Assembly (NCBI RefSeq): GCF_000244915.1
Contig: NZ_CM001442.1
Location: 3,286,001 to 3,350,000 of the forward strand
Length of the DNA: 64,000 nucleotides
Direction of reading: 5' to 3'
Source of the DNA: Bradyrhizobium sp. WSM471
GTDB lineage: Bacteria; Pseudomonadota; Alphaproteobacteria; Rhizobiales; Xanthobacteraceae
In this document: positions 53,170 through 62,274 of the stretch, one piece after another
Layout of the letters: each line of letters opens with the position of its first letter
How positions within the stretch are numbered: position 1 is the stretch's first letter
Program-made: the position numbers and the translations under genes
Notes under the pieces: generated by a model
The model's input: the letters and a program-made list of their open reading frames with translations, nothing else
Told to the model about the DNA's origin: nothing
Database searches by the model: none

Positions 53170-53394
53170 GTGCGGGTCGTGCCTAGAATCAAGTTGGATG
53201 GCGGTGGCACCATCACCTTCTTTCTCGCGCTTGGCGCGGGACGACAGATGTGCCGTCTTGCGACGACCTTCCTGACGCAGAAGCAGGCTTTCAGTTATCT
53301 TCGCAAGAATCGGACCGAGTTCGAGCGCATGGCGCGGGCGCAGCTCGCTTCTGGTGCAGTCGAAGACGGAATCGTCGTGCTCTCGATGCTGTAG
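53170..53394 (+). CDS. Small hypothetical protein
   Basis: A 74-residue frame starts with GTG at 53170 (MRVVPRIKLDGGGTITFFLALGAGRQMCRLATTFLTQKQAFSY). It has a hydrophobic first half and a polar second half (LRKNRTEFERMARAQLASGAVEDGIVVLSML). The alternation suggests a small alpha/beta fold. No ribosome binding site is strong. It follows the preceding small gene by 54 bp on the same strand. I recall similar short proteins in Bradyrhizobium, but no function is known. Confidence 0.5.
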   Translation: MRVVPRIKLDGGGTITFFLALGAGRQMCRLATTFLTQKQAFSYLRKNRTEFERMARAQLASGAVEDGIVVLSML

Positions 53395-53461
53395 GGACGG
53401 GCGCGGATTTCGGCGCCGCGCCCTAAGGGCAATCCGCGGTCGCAGTCTGGGACCGACGCTC

Positions 53462-53644
53462 TTATTCGGAGCCGCTTCCCGGCTTCGCCTCCCGGGCCAA
53501 TCGCTCCGCCTTCAGCCGTTCGCGATTCTCGTTGAAGGAGTTCTGGTCCTTCGCATAGTCATTGATCGGCTTCTGCGTTGTCGCCGGCTTGAACGCCTTG
53601 TTGGCTTCACGCTTGGCGCGATCAGAGGATTGATCTTTCGACAT
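53462..53644 (-). CDS. Small acidic/basic hypothetical protein
   Basis: From the ATG at 53644 the product is 60 residues, MSKDQSSDRAKREANKAFKPATTQKPINDYAKDQNSFNENRERLKAERLAREAKPGSGSE. It is almost entirely charged and polar and is probably disordered or a helical hairpin. Proteins of this type occur in many Bradyrhizobium genomes with no known role. Its start overlaps an adjacent possible frame at 53622-53840. Confidence 0.6.
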   Translation of the reverse strand: MSKDQSSDRAKREANKAFKPATTQKPINDYAKDQNSFNENRERLKAERLAREAKPGSGSE

Positions 53645-53840
53645 TTGAGCTCTCAAATTTGATCAACGAGCGTGGTCCTGGCGAGCGCCGGATGCGACGC
53701 CGCCCGTGCCTGAACTGAAGGGCCGACTTGCCACCCTCGGAAGCGAAGGCAACCAGTTCTTCTGCGTGGGGCAGGTTCTTTGCGAGGCGTGCTGCACTCG
53801 CTGTGGAGATGGCATGCTGACATTTCGGGCATGCTCGCAT
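53622..53840 (-). CDS. Possible small protein with a CxxC motif
   Basis: A 72-residue frame starts at the ATG at 53840 with MRACPKCQHAISTASAARL and continues HAEELVAFASEGGKSALQF. A single CPKC pair suggests half of a zinc ribbon, but no second pair follows. It overlaps the start of the neighbouring gene by 23 bp, and its C-terminal portion is basic. It is weakly supported. Confidence 0.25.
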   Translation of the reverse strand: MRACPKCQHAISTASAARLAKNLPHAEELVAFASEGGKSALQFRHGRRRIRRSPGPRSLIKFESSNVERSIL

Positions 53841-53968
53841 TTCCGGGAGCACGCCGGTCGAGGGGGTAACGGCCGGCCACCGCATCTGTTCCTCGCGAAC
53901 CAATCTTTAATCCAGCCTTGGCGGCGCGGCAAGCGCGCCGATCGTGCGATGCAGCCTTTGCGCGGCAA

Positions 53969-53998
53969 CAAAAAGGCCGCCGAAGCGGGCGGCCTTTC
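53969..53998 (-). terminator. Terminator of the gntR-oxc-frc operon
   Basis: On the minus strand AAAGGCCGCCCGCTTCGGCGG and CCTTTTTG form an 8- to 9-bp stem GGCCGCC/GGCGGCC with a short loop and a trailing T run. It lies about 20 bp downstream of the frc stop at 54019. Confidence 0.8.
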
Positions 53999-54018
53999 GG
54001 GTCGTGAGATAAGCCCGC

Positions 54019-55296
54019 TTACTCGGCGGCCTGCTTTTGCGGCGGATCGAGCGCGCCGGACTTGTGGATATCGGCGACCTGATGGTCCGAGAAGCCAAGC
54101 ACGGTGCGCAGGATCTCGTCGGTGTGCTCGCCGAGCAGCGGGGAGCGCTCCACCTCGCTCGGGGAGTCCGACAGCTTGATCGGGTTGCCGACCGAGATGT
54201 ACTTGCCGCGGGTGGGGTGGTCGACCTCGACCACGGTGCCGGTCGCACGCAGCGACTGGTCCTCGGCGATCTCCTTCATCGACAGGATCGGTCCGCAGGG
54301 GATGTCGTCCTTGTTGAGGATTTCCATCGCCTCGAACTTCGTCTTCGTCATCGTCCACTGTTCGATACGGCCGAAAATCTCGTTCAGGCGCGGCAGGCGG
54401 ACGGCCGGCTTGGCGTAGTTCGGATCGGTCTTCCAGGAGGGCTCACCGATCACGTCGCAGATCTTCTCCCAGACCGGGGCCTGCGTGATGAAGTAGATGT
54501 AGGCGTTCGGATCGGTCTCCCAGCCCTTGCACTTCAGGATGCGGCCGGGCTGGCCGCCGCCGGAATCGTTGCCAGCACGCGGTACGGCATCGCCGAACGG
54601 AATGCCTTCGCCGAACTGGCTGTATTCCTTGAGTGGACCATGGGCGAGGCGCTGCTGGTCGCGCAGCTTGACGCGCGCGAGGTTGAGCACGCCGTCCTGC
54701 ATCGCAGCCGTCACCTTCTGGCCCTTGCCGGAATGGGTGCGCTGATAAAGTGCGGTAACGATGCCGAGCGCCAGATGCAGACCGGTGCCGCTGTCGCCGA
54801 TCTGCGCGCCGGTCACCAGCGGCAGGCCGTCGCGGAAGCCGGTGGTGGAGGCGGCGCCGCCGGTGCACTGCGCGACGTTCTCATAAACCTTGCAGTCTTC
54901 GTACGGTCCGGGACCAAAGCCCTTGATCGAGGCGACGATCATCTTCGGGTTGATCGCCTGGATCTTCTCCCAAGGGAAGCCCATGCGGTCGAGCACGCCG
55001 GGACCGAAATTCTCGACCAGCACGTCGCATTTCTTGATGAGCTCGGTGAGGACTTCCTTGCCCTTGGGGTTCTTGGTGTCGAGCGTGATCGAACGCTTGT
55101 TGTGGTTGAGCATGGTGAAATACAGGCTGTCCACGTTCGGGATGTCCTGCAGCTGGCCGCGGGTGATGTCACCCACGCCCGGGCGCTCCACCTTGATCAC
55201 GTCGGCGCCGAACCAAGCGAGCAACTGCGTGCAGGTCGGCCCGGACTGGACGTGGGTGAAGTCGAGAATGCGAACGCCCTCGAGCGCTTTTGTCAT
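54019..55296 (-). CDS. frc: Formyl-CoA:oxalate CoA-transferase
   Basis: The 425-residue class III CoA-transferase has the N-terminal fold [40 protein letters not shown]. The catalytic aspartate is Asp168 ([17 protein letters not shown]), which forms the CoA mixed anhydride, and the glycine-rich loop reads [10 protein letters not shown]. Frc moves CoA from formyl-CoA to oxalate, giving oxalyl-CoA and formate. It follows oxc by 65 bp on the same strand, the common oxalate-degradation pairing. The start has AGCAACACG upstream with weak ribosome binding. Confidence 0.95.
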   Translation of the reverse strand: MTKALEGVRILDFTHVQSGPTCTQLLAWFGADVIKVERPGVGDITRGQLQDIPNVDSLYFTMLNHNKRSITLDTKNPKGKEVLTELIKKCDVLVENFGPGVLDRMGFPWEKIQAINPKMIVASIKGFGPGPYEDCKVYENVAQCTGGAASTTGFRDGLPLVTGAQIGDSGTGLHLALGIVTALYQRTHSGKGQKVTAAMQDGVLNLARVKLRDQQRLAHGPLKEYSQFGEGIPFGDAVPRAGNDSGGGQPGRILKCKGWETDPNAYIYFITQAPVWEKICDVIGEPSWKTDPNYAKPAVRLPRLNEIFGRIEQWTMTKTKFEAMEILNKDDIPCGPILSMKEIAEDQSLRATGTVVEVDHPTRGKYISVGNPIKLSDSPSEVERSPLLGEHTDEILRTVLGFSDHQVADIHKSGALDPPQKQAAE

Positions 55297-55361
55297 CGTG
55301 TTGCTCCGTACTCTGATCTACCCCTGCACCCGCAGGGACCTTATGGGTTGAAGGGGAGTGC

Positions 55362-57095
55362 TTACTTCTTCTTCTGCAGAACGCTCTGCGGATTGAGGTT
55401 GCCGATGCGGCCGCTCTCGGAACCGGCTGCCGGATCGATCACGGCGTTGATGAGCGTCGGCTTGCCCGAGGCCATGGCTTCGTTGACGGCGCGCTTGAGC
55501 TCGTCCGGTGAGGTCGCGTTCACGCCGACGCCGCCGAAGGCTTCCATCATCTTGTCGTAGCGCGCGCCCTTGACGAACACGGTCGTCGCCGGATCGGCGT
55601 TGGCGCCGTTGACGTCGGTGCCGCGATAGATGCCGTCATTGTTGAAGATCACGACGCAGATCGGCAGATTGTAGCGGCAGATGGTCTCCACCTCCATGCC
55701 GGAGAAGCCGAAGGCCGAGTCGCCTTCGACTGCGAGCACGGGATGGCCGGTCTCGAGAGCCGCCGCGATCGCCTGGCCCATGCCGATGCCCATCACGCCC
55801 CAGGTGCCGACGTCGAGACGCTTGCGTGGGCGATACATGTCGATGACGCCGCGGGCGAGGTCGAGCGTGTTGGCGCCCTCGTTGACGAGGATCGCCTCGG
55901 GATGATCCTTGATGACGTTCTTCAGCACGCCGAGCGCGCCGTGATAATCCATCGGCGATTTGTTGTTCATGAGCTTCGGCGCCATCTTGGCGACGTTCTC
56001 TTCGCGCTTGGTCGAAATCGCCTTGGTCCATTCGGCCGGCGGGGCGGTCCAGCCCGAAGCCATGGCCTGGTTGAAGGCGGAGACGACCGAGCCGATGTCG
56101 CCGACGACGGGCGCGACGATCTCGACGTTGGAGTCCATCTCGCGCGGTTCGATGTCGACCTGGATGAACTTCTTGGGCGCTTCGCCCCAGTTCTTGCCCT
56201 TGCCGTGCGAGAGCAGCCAGTTCAGCCGGGCGCCGATCAGCAGCACGACGTCGGATTCTTTCAGCACCGTCGAGCGGGCGGCGCCTGCGCACTGCGGATG
56301 GGTGTCGGAGAGGAGGCCCTTGGCCATGCTCATCGGCAGGAAGGGGATGCCGCTCTTCTCGACGAAGGTCTTGATCTCCTCGTCGGCCTGCGCGTAGGCC
56401 GCGCCCTTGCCGAGGATGATGAGCGGACGTTTTGCGCTCTTCAAGACATCAAGCGCGCGCTTGATCGAAGCGGGCGAGGGGATCTGCGCGGGAGCCGCGT
56501 CGATCACCTTGACCAGCGACTTCTGGCCGGCATCGGCGTTCATCACCTGGCCGAACAGCTTTGCCGGCAGGTCGAGATAGACGCCGCCGGGACGGCCGGA
56601 GACGGCGGCACGGATGGCGCGGGCAAGCCCGATGCCGATGTCCTGGGCGTGCAGCACGCGATAGGCCGCCTTGCATAGCGGCTTGGCGATCGCGAGCTGG
56701 TCCATCTCTTCGTAGTCGCCCTGCTGGAGGTCGACGATCTCGCGCTCGGAGGAGCCCGAGATCAGGATCATCGGGTAGCAGTTGGTGGTGGCGTGCGCGA
56801 GCGCGGTGAGACCGTTGAGGAAGCCGGGCGCGGAGACGGTGAGGCAGATGCCGGGCTTCTTGGTGAGGTAGCCGGCGATGCCCGCCGCATAGCCGGCGTT
56901 CTGCTCGTGGCGGAACGAAATCATGCGAATACCGGCCGCCTGCGCCATGCGGCCCAAATCCGTGATCGGAATGCCCGGCACATTATAGATGGTATTGATG
57001 CCGTTCAGCTTGAGCGCGTCGATGACGAGATGAAAACCATCCGTCAGTTCCTGCTCGGTGCCCGGTGCTTCGGACTTGGTCGCGGTATTCAGCAT
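55362..57095 (-). CDS. oxc: Oxalyl-CoA decarboxylase
   Basis: From the ATG at 57095 ([20 protein letters not shown]) the protein has 577 residues, the usual length; the upstream 59 in-frame residues are a shadow. The thiamine diphosphate enzyme has the N-terminal Glu64 ([17 protein letters not shown]), and the cofactor motif [30 protein letters not shown]. It converts oxalyl-CoA to formyl-CoA and CO2. It lies 79 bp after the GntR gene and upstream of frc, forming a gntR-oxc-frc operon under one operator. Confidence 0.96.
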   Translation of the reverse strand: MLNTATKSEAPGTEQELTDGFHLVIDALKLNGINTIYNVPGIPITDLGRMAQAAGIRMISFRHEQNAGYAAGIAGYLTKKPGICLTVSAPGFLNGLTALAHATTNCYPMILISGSSEREIVDLQQGDYEEMDQLAIAKPLCKAAYRVLHAQDIGIGLARAIRAAVSGRPGGVYLDLPAKLFGQVMNADAGQKSLVKVIDAAPAQIPSPASIKRALDVLKSAKRPLIILGKGAAYAQADEEIKTFVEKSGIPFLPMSMAKGLLSDTHPQCAGAARSTVLKESDVVLLIGARLNWLLSHGKGKNWGEAPKKFIQVDIEPREMDSNVEIVAPVVGDIGSVVSAFNQAMASGWTAPPAEWTKAISTKREENVAKMAPKLMNNKSPMDYHGALGVLKNVIKDHPEAILVNEGANTLDLARGVIDMYRPRKRLDVGTWGVMGIGMGQAIAAALETGHPVLAVEGDSAFGFSGMEVETICRYNLPICVVIFNNDGIYRGTDVNGANADPATTVFVKGARYDKMMEAFGGVGVNATSPDELKRAVNEAMASGKPTLINAVIDPAAGSESGRIGNLNPQSVLQKKK

Positions 57096-57174
57096 GGGCC
57101 TTATCTCCCTGGTCTCAAGATGCCGCTTCAGGCTTTTGGGGGCGATGCCTCGCCCTTCTGGTGAACGTTGCTGG

Positions 57175-57903
57175 CTAGAAGAGTTCCTGGCCGTGCGCTT
57201 CGACGTAAGCGGCAAGGCCAAGGGTGTGATCGCGGGCGCGCTTCTCGGCGAGCTCGGTATCGCGCGCCTCAAGGGCTTCGATCATGCCGAGATGCTCGGG
57301 CAGCGACGTCGCGGTGCGGTCCTTGCGTCCGATGGTCAATTGCCGATATCCGCGCACGTGCAGCAGCAGGTCGTTGGTGAGATCGACCAGCACCGGTGAT
57401 TCCGACAGCGAGATCAGCGCCTGGTGGAAGGCGATGTTGGCGCGCGAATATTCCTCGACGTGATCCTCGGGCAGGCGATCCTTGCCGAATTCCTTGAAGT
57501 AGTCGCGCAGGGCCGTGATGTCTTTCTTGCGCGCCGTGGCGGTGATGAGGCGGGCCGCCATGCTCTCCAGCGCCGCCCAAGCGCGGATCATGTCGACGAT
57601 CTCGCTCTTGGTCCTGCGCACCACCATGATGCCGCGACGCGGAACCGTCTTCACGAAACCGTCCTGCTCGAGCATCGCGATGGCTTCGCGGATCGGCGTG
57701 CGGCTCACGCCCAGGCGCTCGGACAACGCGCGCTCGTCGAGCATCACCGGCTCGGGCGTCGAGTAGATGTCCATCTTGAGGATGGCTTCCTTCAAGGCGT
57801 CATACGCCTTGTTCTTGAAGCTACTCTCCGGGGCAATACGAACGATTGCGATATCTGCCTCGGCCATGTTCGGCAACGCCTTGGTTGGTTTCCGCAGTGA
57901 CAC
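57175..57903 (-). CDS. GntR-family (FCD) regulator, candidate repressor of the oxalate/formate regulon
   Basis: The 242-residue protein has an N-terminal winged helix-turn-helix (about 33-100, [30 protein letters not shown]) and a C-terminal FCD domain with six predicted helices, including [19 protein letters not shown] and [15 protein letters not shown] with His residues that could bind metal. FCD-type GntR proteins usually bind as dimers and are released by a small organic acid. The 17-bp palindrome flanks its own gene on the upstream side and recurs five more times in the window. The effector, perhaps oxalate or a CoA ester, is unknown. Confidence 0.9.
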   Translation of the reverse strand: MSLRKPTKALPNMAEADIAIVRIAPESSFKNKAYDALKEAILKMDIYSTPEPVMLDERALSERLGVSRTPIREAIAMLEQDGFVKTVPRRGIMVVRRTKSEIVDMIRAWAALESMAARLITATARKKDITALRDYFKEFGKDRLPEDHVEEYSRANIAFHQALISLSESPVLVDLTNDLLLHVRGYRQLTIGRKDRTATSLPEHLGMIEALEARDTELAEKRARDHTLGLAAYVEAHGQELF

Positions 57904-57959
57904 GACGAATCTCCTCCAGTGGGAGTCGTCTTTTACAGGATTATTAACGGGAAAGTTTT

Positions 57960-57985
57960 TGGCATACCAAATACCAGAATGTCAA
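57960..57985 (-). promoter_or_regulatory. GntR-type operator and -35 element of gntR-oxc-frc
   Basis: The palindrome TGGCATACCAAATACCA lies at 57960-57976. On the minus strand a perfect -35 TTGACA occupies 57985-57980, immediately upstream of the operator. A repressor bound there would block RNA polymerase. Confidence 0.75.
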
Positions 57986-58030
57986 GCTGCCTATTTTTTG
58001 CAGCGTTCTAGGGTGCGCTGCAGCTTGACA
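57980..58030. promoter_or_regulatory. Mirror-image -35 region between the two divergent operons
   Basis: TGTCAAGCTGC (57980-57990) and GCAGCTTGACA (58020-58030) are perfect inverted repeats. They place the two -35 hexamers TTGACA of the divergent gntR-oxc-frc and synthetase-iclR operons back to back, 29 bp apart, with an operator copy outside each. Confidence 0.75.
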
Positions 58031-58057
58031 AGTTGGCTTCTGGCATACCAAATGCCA
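58025..58057 (+). promoter_or_regulatory. -35 element and GntR-type operator of the acyl-CoA synthetase operon
   Basis: A -35 TTGACA (58025-58030) is followed, 10 bp on, by the palindrome TGGCATACCAAATGCCA (58041-58057), a perfect match to the consensus. The synthetase ATG lies 160 bp downstream. The best -10 is weak (CAAATG). Confidence 0.75.
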
Positions 58058-58217
58058 TCGCCAGCCATTTTTGATCCAAGCCGGCGGAGTAACACTCGGC
58101 TTTATGCCACTCCGTTCCGCGACATGGAACAGAGCGCGGCGAATGGAAAGCATCACGGGCAGCCGCCACACGCGCGCGCTTTGAGAAACGCAAGAACCAA
58201 GGTCAAGGGAGAGCCAC

Positions 58218-60347
58218 ATGTCCAATTCCAAAGATGCCGTCCGCAAGGTGCTTGACCAGGTCAAGGCGGACAAGCGCACCAGCCTGACCGCCCCGGAAGG
58301 CAAGCTGGTCTGCGACGCCTACGGCATTCCGGTGCCGAAGGAGGGTGTGGCGAAATCGGCCGGCGAGGCCGGCAAAATGGCCGCCTCGATGGGCTTTCCG
58401 GTGGTGATGAAGATCGTCTCGCCGGACATTCTCCACAAGACCGAAGCCGGCGGCGTCATCGTCGGGCTCAAGACGGCCGAGGACGCCGAGAAGGCTTACG
58501 AGACGATCCTATCCAACGCCAGGAAGTACAAGTCCGATGCCAAGATCGAGGGTGTCCAGGTGCAGCAGATGCTGGCCGGCGGCACCGAAGTGATCGTCGG
58601 CTCGATCACCGACGCCTCGTTCGGCAAGCTGGTGGCCTTCGGCCTCGGCGGCGTGCTGGTCGAAGTCCTGAAGGACATCACCTTCCGCCTCGCGCCCGCG
58701 ACCAAGCAAGACGCACTGTCGATGCTCGACGGCATCCAGGCGCATGAAATTTTGAAGGGCGTTCGAGGCGGCGAGCCGGTGAACCGCACCGCGCTTGCGG
58801 ATGTCATCGTCAAGGTCTCGCAGCTCGTCACCGATTTCCCTGAGATCGTCGAGCTCGATCTCAACCCGGTGTTCGCGACGGCCAAGGACGCGATCGCGGC
58901 CGACGTCCGCATCGTCGTCGACTTCGCTTACGTGCCCAAGCCGAAGCCGCGCCCGACCGAAGAGATCGTCGCGGCCATGAGCCGCATCATGCAGCCGAAG
59001 GCGGTTGCCGTGGTCGGCGCTTCGGCCGAAGACGGCAAGATCGGCAACTCCGTGATGAAGAACCTCATCAATGGCGGCTACAAGGGCGACATCTACCCGA
59101 TCCATCCCAAGGCCGCCGAGATCCTCGGCTACAAGGCCTATAAGAGCGTCAAGGACGTGCCCGGCGTAATCGACACCGCGGTGTTCGCAATTCCCGCGAA
59201 GTTCGTGGCCGCGGCGCTGACCGAATGCGGCGAGAAGAAAATTCCCGGCGCGGTGCTGATCCCGTCGGGCTTCGCGGAAGCCGGCGCGCCGGAGCTCCAG
59301 GCCGAGATCGTCGAAGTCGGCAAGAAGTACGACATCCGCCTGATGGGACCGAACATCTACGGCTTCTATTATACGCCTGCCAATCTCTGCGCGACCTTCT
59401 GCACCGCCTATGACGTCAAGGGCCACGCGGCGCTGTCCTCGCAGTCGGGCGGCATCGGCATGGCCATCATCGGCTTCTCCCGTTCGGCCAAGATGGGCGT
59501 GTCGGCGATCGTCGGCCTCGGCAACAAGTCCGACATCGACGAGGACGATCTGCTCGCCTTCTTCGAGCAGGACCCGAACACCAACCTGATCGCGCAGCAC
59601 TGCGAAGACCTCAAGGACGGCCGCGCCTTTGCGGAAGCGGCAAAGCGCGTTTCCAAGAAAAAGCCGGTCATCGTGCTCAAGGCCGGCCGCACCTCGGCCG
59701 GTGCGAAGGCGGCCTCGTCGCACACCGGCGCGCTCGCCGGTAACGACAAGATCTACGAGGACGTCCTGGCGCAGTCCGGCGTGATCCGCGCCCGTAGCTT
59801 GCGGCAGCTGCTCGAGTTCGCGCGCGGCGTGCCGGTGCTGCCGACGCCGAAGGGCGAGAACGTGCTGATCATCACTGGTGCGGGCGGCTCGGGCGTGCTG
59901 CTGTCGGACTCCTGCGTCGACAATGGCCTGTCGCTGATGGCGATGCCGGCGGATCTGGATGCGGCCTTCCGCAAGTTCATTCCCCCGTTTGGCGCGGCCG
60001 GAAATCCCGTGGACATCACCGGTGGCGAGCCGCCGATCACCTACGTCAACACCGTGAAGCTCGGCCTGACGGACGAGCGCATCCATTCGCTGATCCTCGG
60101 CTACTGGCACACCATCGTCACGCCGCCGATGGTGTTCGCCCGCAACATGGTCGAGGTGAAGAAGGAGATGGAGGCCAAGGGCTTCGTGAAGCCGATCGTC
60201 GCCTCCCTTGCCGGCGACGTCGAGGTCGAGGAGGCCGCCGAATATCTCTACCAGAACGGCATCCCGGCCTACGCCTATTCGACCGAGCTGCCGGTCGAGG
60301 TCCTCGGCGCCAAGTACAAATGGGCGCGCGGGGCAGGGCTGCTCTGA
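58218..60347 (+). CDS. NDP-forming acyl-CoA synthetase, single-chain
   Basis: The 709-residue protein joins a beta-type ATP-grasp domain (about 20-240) to an alpha-type CoA-binding domain (about 255-390) and a C-terminal ligase domain. The phospho-histidine site is His502 in SSHTGALAGND, and a second SQSGG loop lies at 408-412. It belongs to the ADP-forming acetyl-/succinyl-CoA synthetase superfamily, in a beta-before-alpha order. AMP-forming oxalate ligases are known in eukaryotes; an NDP-forming enzyme acting on oxalate or formate is not established. Co-regulation with oxc and frc makes that substrate a reasonable guess, but acetate or another acid is equally possible. Confidence 0.88.
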   Translation: MSNSKDAVRKVLDQVKADKRTSLTAPEGKLVCDAYGIPVPKEGVAKSAGEAGKMAASMGFPVVMKIVSPDILHKTEAGGVIVGLKTAEDAEKAYETILSNARKYKSDAKIEGVQVQQMLAGGTEVIVGSITDASFGKLVAFGLGGVLVEVLKDITFRLAPATKQDALSMLDGIQAHEILKGVRGGEPVNRTALADVIVKVSQLVTDFPEIVELDLNPVFATAKDAIAADVRIVVDFAYVPKPKPRPTEEIVAAMSRIMQPKAVAVVGASAEDGKIGNSVMKNLINGGYKGDIYPIHPKAAEILGYKAYKSVKDVPGVIDTAVFAIPAKFVAAALTECGEKKIPGAVLIPSGFAEAGAPELQAEIVEVGKKYDIRLMGPNIYGFYYTPANLCATFCTAYDVKGHAALSSQSGGIGMAIIGFSRSAKMGVSAIVGLGNKSDIDEDDLLAFFEQDPNTNLIAQHCEDLKDGRAFAEAAKRVSKKKPVIVLKAGRTSAGAKAASSHTGALAGNDKIYEDVLAQSGVIRARSLRQLLEFARGVPVLPTPKGENVLIITGAGGSGVLLSDSCVDNGLSLMAMPADLDAAFRKFIPPFGAAGNPVDITGGEPPITYVNTVKLGLTDERIHSLILGYWHTIVTPPMVFARNMVEVKKEMEAKGFVKPIVASLAGDVEVEEAAEYLYQNGIPAYAYSTELPVEVLGAKYKWARGAGLL

Positions 60348-60355
60348 GCTACCAC

Positions 60356-60418
60356 TTCACCTCTCCCCGCGCTTGCCCGCCGAAGGCTTGGCGAAGGCGG
60401 ATGCGGGGAGAGGTGAGA
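60356..60418. repeat. Palindromic intergenic repeat CACCTCTCCCCGC type
   Basis: The arms TTCACCTCTCCCCGC and GCGGGGAGAGGTGAGAA pair across a short GC-rich loop (CGCTTGCCCGCCG...). It is a common dispersed palindrome in Bradyrhizobium. Here it lies in the 85-bp gap between the synthetase and iclR genes, where it could reduce or stabilise downstream expression. Confidence 0.75.
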
Positions 60419-60432
60419 ACAGTCAGGTCGCG

Positions 60433-61281
60433 ATGGGCAAGAACGTGATCCGGCGTAAATCTCTCAAGCCTCGATCGCCATCGGACGCCGATCACGACGC
60501 GCGCGACGGCGGCGTGCAGTCCGTCGATCGCGCATTGTCGATTCTCGAAACGTTGTCCGAGGATGACGAGGGCTATCGCCTCAGCGATCTCGCCGTCCGC
60601 ACCGGGCTCTCCGCCTCGACCGTGCACCGCCTGCTGGCGACGCTGGAAAGCCGCCGCTTCGTGCAGTTCGACCGCGCCGAATCCAAATGGCATGTCGGCG
60701 TGCGCAGCTTCACGGTGGGCGCGAGCTTCGCGCGGCGGCGCAATTTCAGCGCCCAGGCCATCCCCTACTTGCGCAAGCTGCGCGATCTTACCCGCGAGAC
60801 CGCCAATCTTGCCATGGTCGACGACGAGTTCATCATCGTGCTGACCCGCATGGAGAGCCGCGAGATCATGCGCTCGCTGACCCAGGTCGGCGGCCGCGTC
60901 CCCATGGTGACGTCGGGCGTCGGCAAGGCGGTGCTCGCGACCTATTCCGACGAGGACGTCGGCGCCGTAATCCGCCATCACGGCATGCCACGCCTGACCG
61001 AGAAATCCATCGTGCGACCGAGCGACCTGTTCAAGGAGCTCGAGAGCATCCGCAAGCAGGGTTTTGCGGTGGATGATGAAGAGGCTGAGATGGGCCTGCG
61101 CTGCGTCGCAGCCGTGGTCTCCAACGCACTTGGCGAGCCGTTGGCGGCGATCTCCGTCTCCGGCTTGACCAGCCGCGTCACCGACGCGCGGCTGCCGGAG
61201 ATCGGCCGCGTGGTGCGCAAGGTCGCGGCGGAACTGACGGCTGCGCTCGGTGGTGTGACCCCGATCGTGAAGCCGGCCTGA
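60433..61281 (+). CDS. IclR-family transcriptional regulator
   Basis: The start at the ATG at 60433 gives 282 residues; the frame upstream is the shadow of the previous gene. It has the N-terminal winged helix (SVDRALSILETLSEDDEGYRLSDLAVRTGLSASTVHRLLATLESRRFVQF) and the IclR ligand-binding domain (RLTEKSIVRPSDLFKELESIRKQGFAVDDEEAEMGLRCVAAVV). It is downstream of the synthetase in the same direction, so likely co-transcribed. IclR members often respond to carboxylates, and glyoxylate is the ligand of the founding member. Its targets are not evident. Confidence 0.9.
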   Translation: MGKNVIRRKSLKPRSPSDADHDARDGGVQSVDRALSILETLSEDDEGYRLSDLAVRTGLSASTVHRLLATLESRRFVQFDRAESKWHVGVRSFTVGASFARRRNFSAQAIPYLRKLRDLTRETANLAMVDDEFIIVLTRMESREIMRSLTQVGGRVPMVTSGVGKAVLATYSDEDVGAVIRHHGMPRLTEKSIVRPSDLFKELESIRKQGFAVDDEEAEMGLRCVAAVVSNALGEPLAAISVSGLTSRVTDARLPEIGRVVRKVAAELTAALGGVTPIVKPA

Positions 61282-61388
61282 GCCGGGTTCGCGGTCCGTC
61301 GTGGGTCGTTGAAGAAATCAGCTCTGGCGGCAATAGCCCCGACATCGGTATATCCGTCCACCGTTGTCGCGTCCTTTTGGGAAAAGTC

Positions 61389-62189
61389 ATGCCGTCAGAG
61401 CTCCGTTCGCCCCGTCTCGCTGTCCTGATCGATGCCGACAATGCTTCGGCAAAGATCGCCGATGGACTGTTCGAGGAGATTGCCAAGATCGGCGAGGCGA
61501 GCGTTCGCCGCATCTATGGCGATTTTTCCAATGCCAGGTCGAGGGGCTGGGCCGACATCCTGTCCAAACACGCCATCATCCCGCAGCAACAGTTCGCCTA
61601 CACGACGGGAAAGAATGCCTCCGACATCACCCTGGTCATCGACGCGATGGACCTGCTTCACAGCGGCCGGTTCGACGGTTTTTGCCTGGTGTCGTCGGAC
61701 AGCGATTTTACCCGTCTGGCCGCCCGGATCCGGGAGCAGGGCATCGATGTCTTTGGGTTCGGCGAACAGAAGACGCCGGAGAGCTTCCGGCAGGCCTGCC
61801 GAAGGTTCGTCTACACGGAGAACCTGCTTCCCGCCCCGGCGAACACCCAGGACGCCGCCTCGCGATCGACCTCGCTTCAGCCGCTCGATGCCGCGACCCC
61901 CATCATCAAGAAGGTCATCACCCAGATGGAGAGCGAGGACGGCTGGGTGACGCTCGGGGAGGTCGGTCGCCAACTCGCCAATCTCGCGTCCGATTTCGAT
62001 CCGAGAACGTTCGGCTTCCGCAAACTGAGTGACCTCGTGCGCAAGACGAATGCGTTCGAGATCGACGAGCAGAACGGGAGGTCGATGCGGATTCGGGTCA
62101 AGGCCGCTGCCGCAGCGGCCCCGAGACGACGGAACTCGCGCAGACCCGCGAGGTCAGGGGCGGCAGGCGCTTCGCCGCCTAAGGCGTAA
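61389..62189 (+). CDS. NYN-domain protein with C-terminal OST-HTH/LOTUS domain
   Basis: The start at the ATG at 61389 gives 266 residues. The N-terminal NYN (LabA/DUF88) PIN-like nuclease fold has the acidic active-site residues in LAVLIDADNAS, IYGDFS, and SSDSDFTRLAARIREQG. A C-terminal OST-HTH-like domain (about 165-235, ATPIIKKVITQMESEDGWVTLGEVGRQLANLASDFDPRTFGFRKLSDLVRKT) suggests RNA binding. Proteins of this type may cleave or process RNA. The C-terminal tail is basic and proline-rich. Function in bacteria is largely unknown. Confidence 0.85.
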   Translation: MPSELRSPRLAVLIDADNASAKIADGLFEEIAKIGEASVRRIYGDFSNARSRGWADILSKHAIIPQQQFAYTTGKNASDITLVIDAMDLLHSGRFDGFCLVSSDSDFTRLAARIREQGIDVFGFGEQKTPESFRQACRRFVYTENLLPAPANTQDAASRSTSLQPLDAATPIIKKVITQMESEDGWVTLGEVGRQLANLASDFDPRTFGFRKLSDLVRKTNAFEIDEQNGRSMRIRVKAAAAAAPRRRNSRRPARSGAAGASPPKA

Positions 62190-62274
62190 GCAGGACGTGC
62201 CGTTATATTTGAGCTTGCCCGGTCGGGCGCAGGGCGTAACCATCGCAGGGCCATAACACCACGCGAGGGCTCCG

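Noticed and set aside
58509..60110. Minus-strand frame of 533 codons over the acyl-CoA synthetase
   Set aside because: The synthetase has His502 and domain order on the plus strand; the antisense frame has shadow composition.
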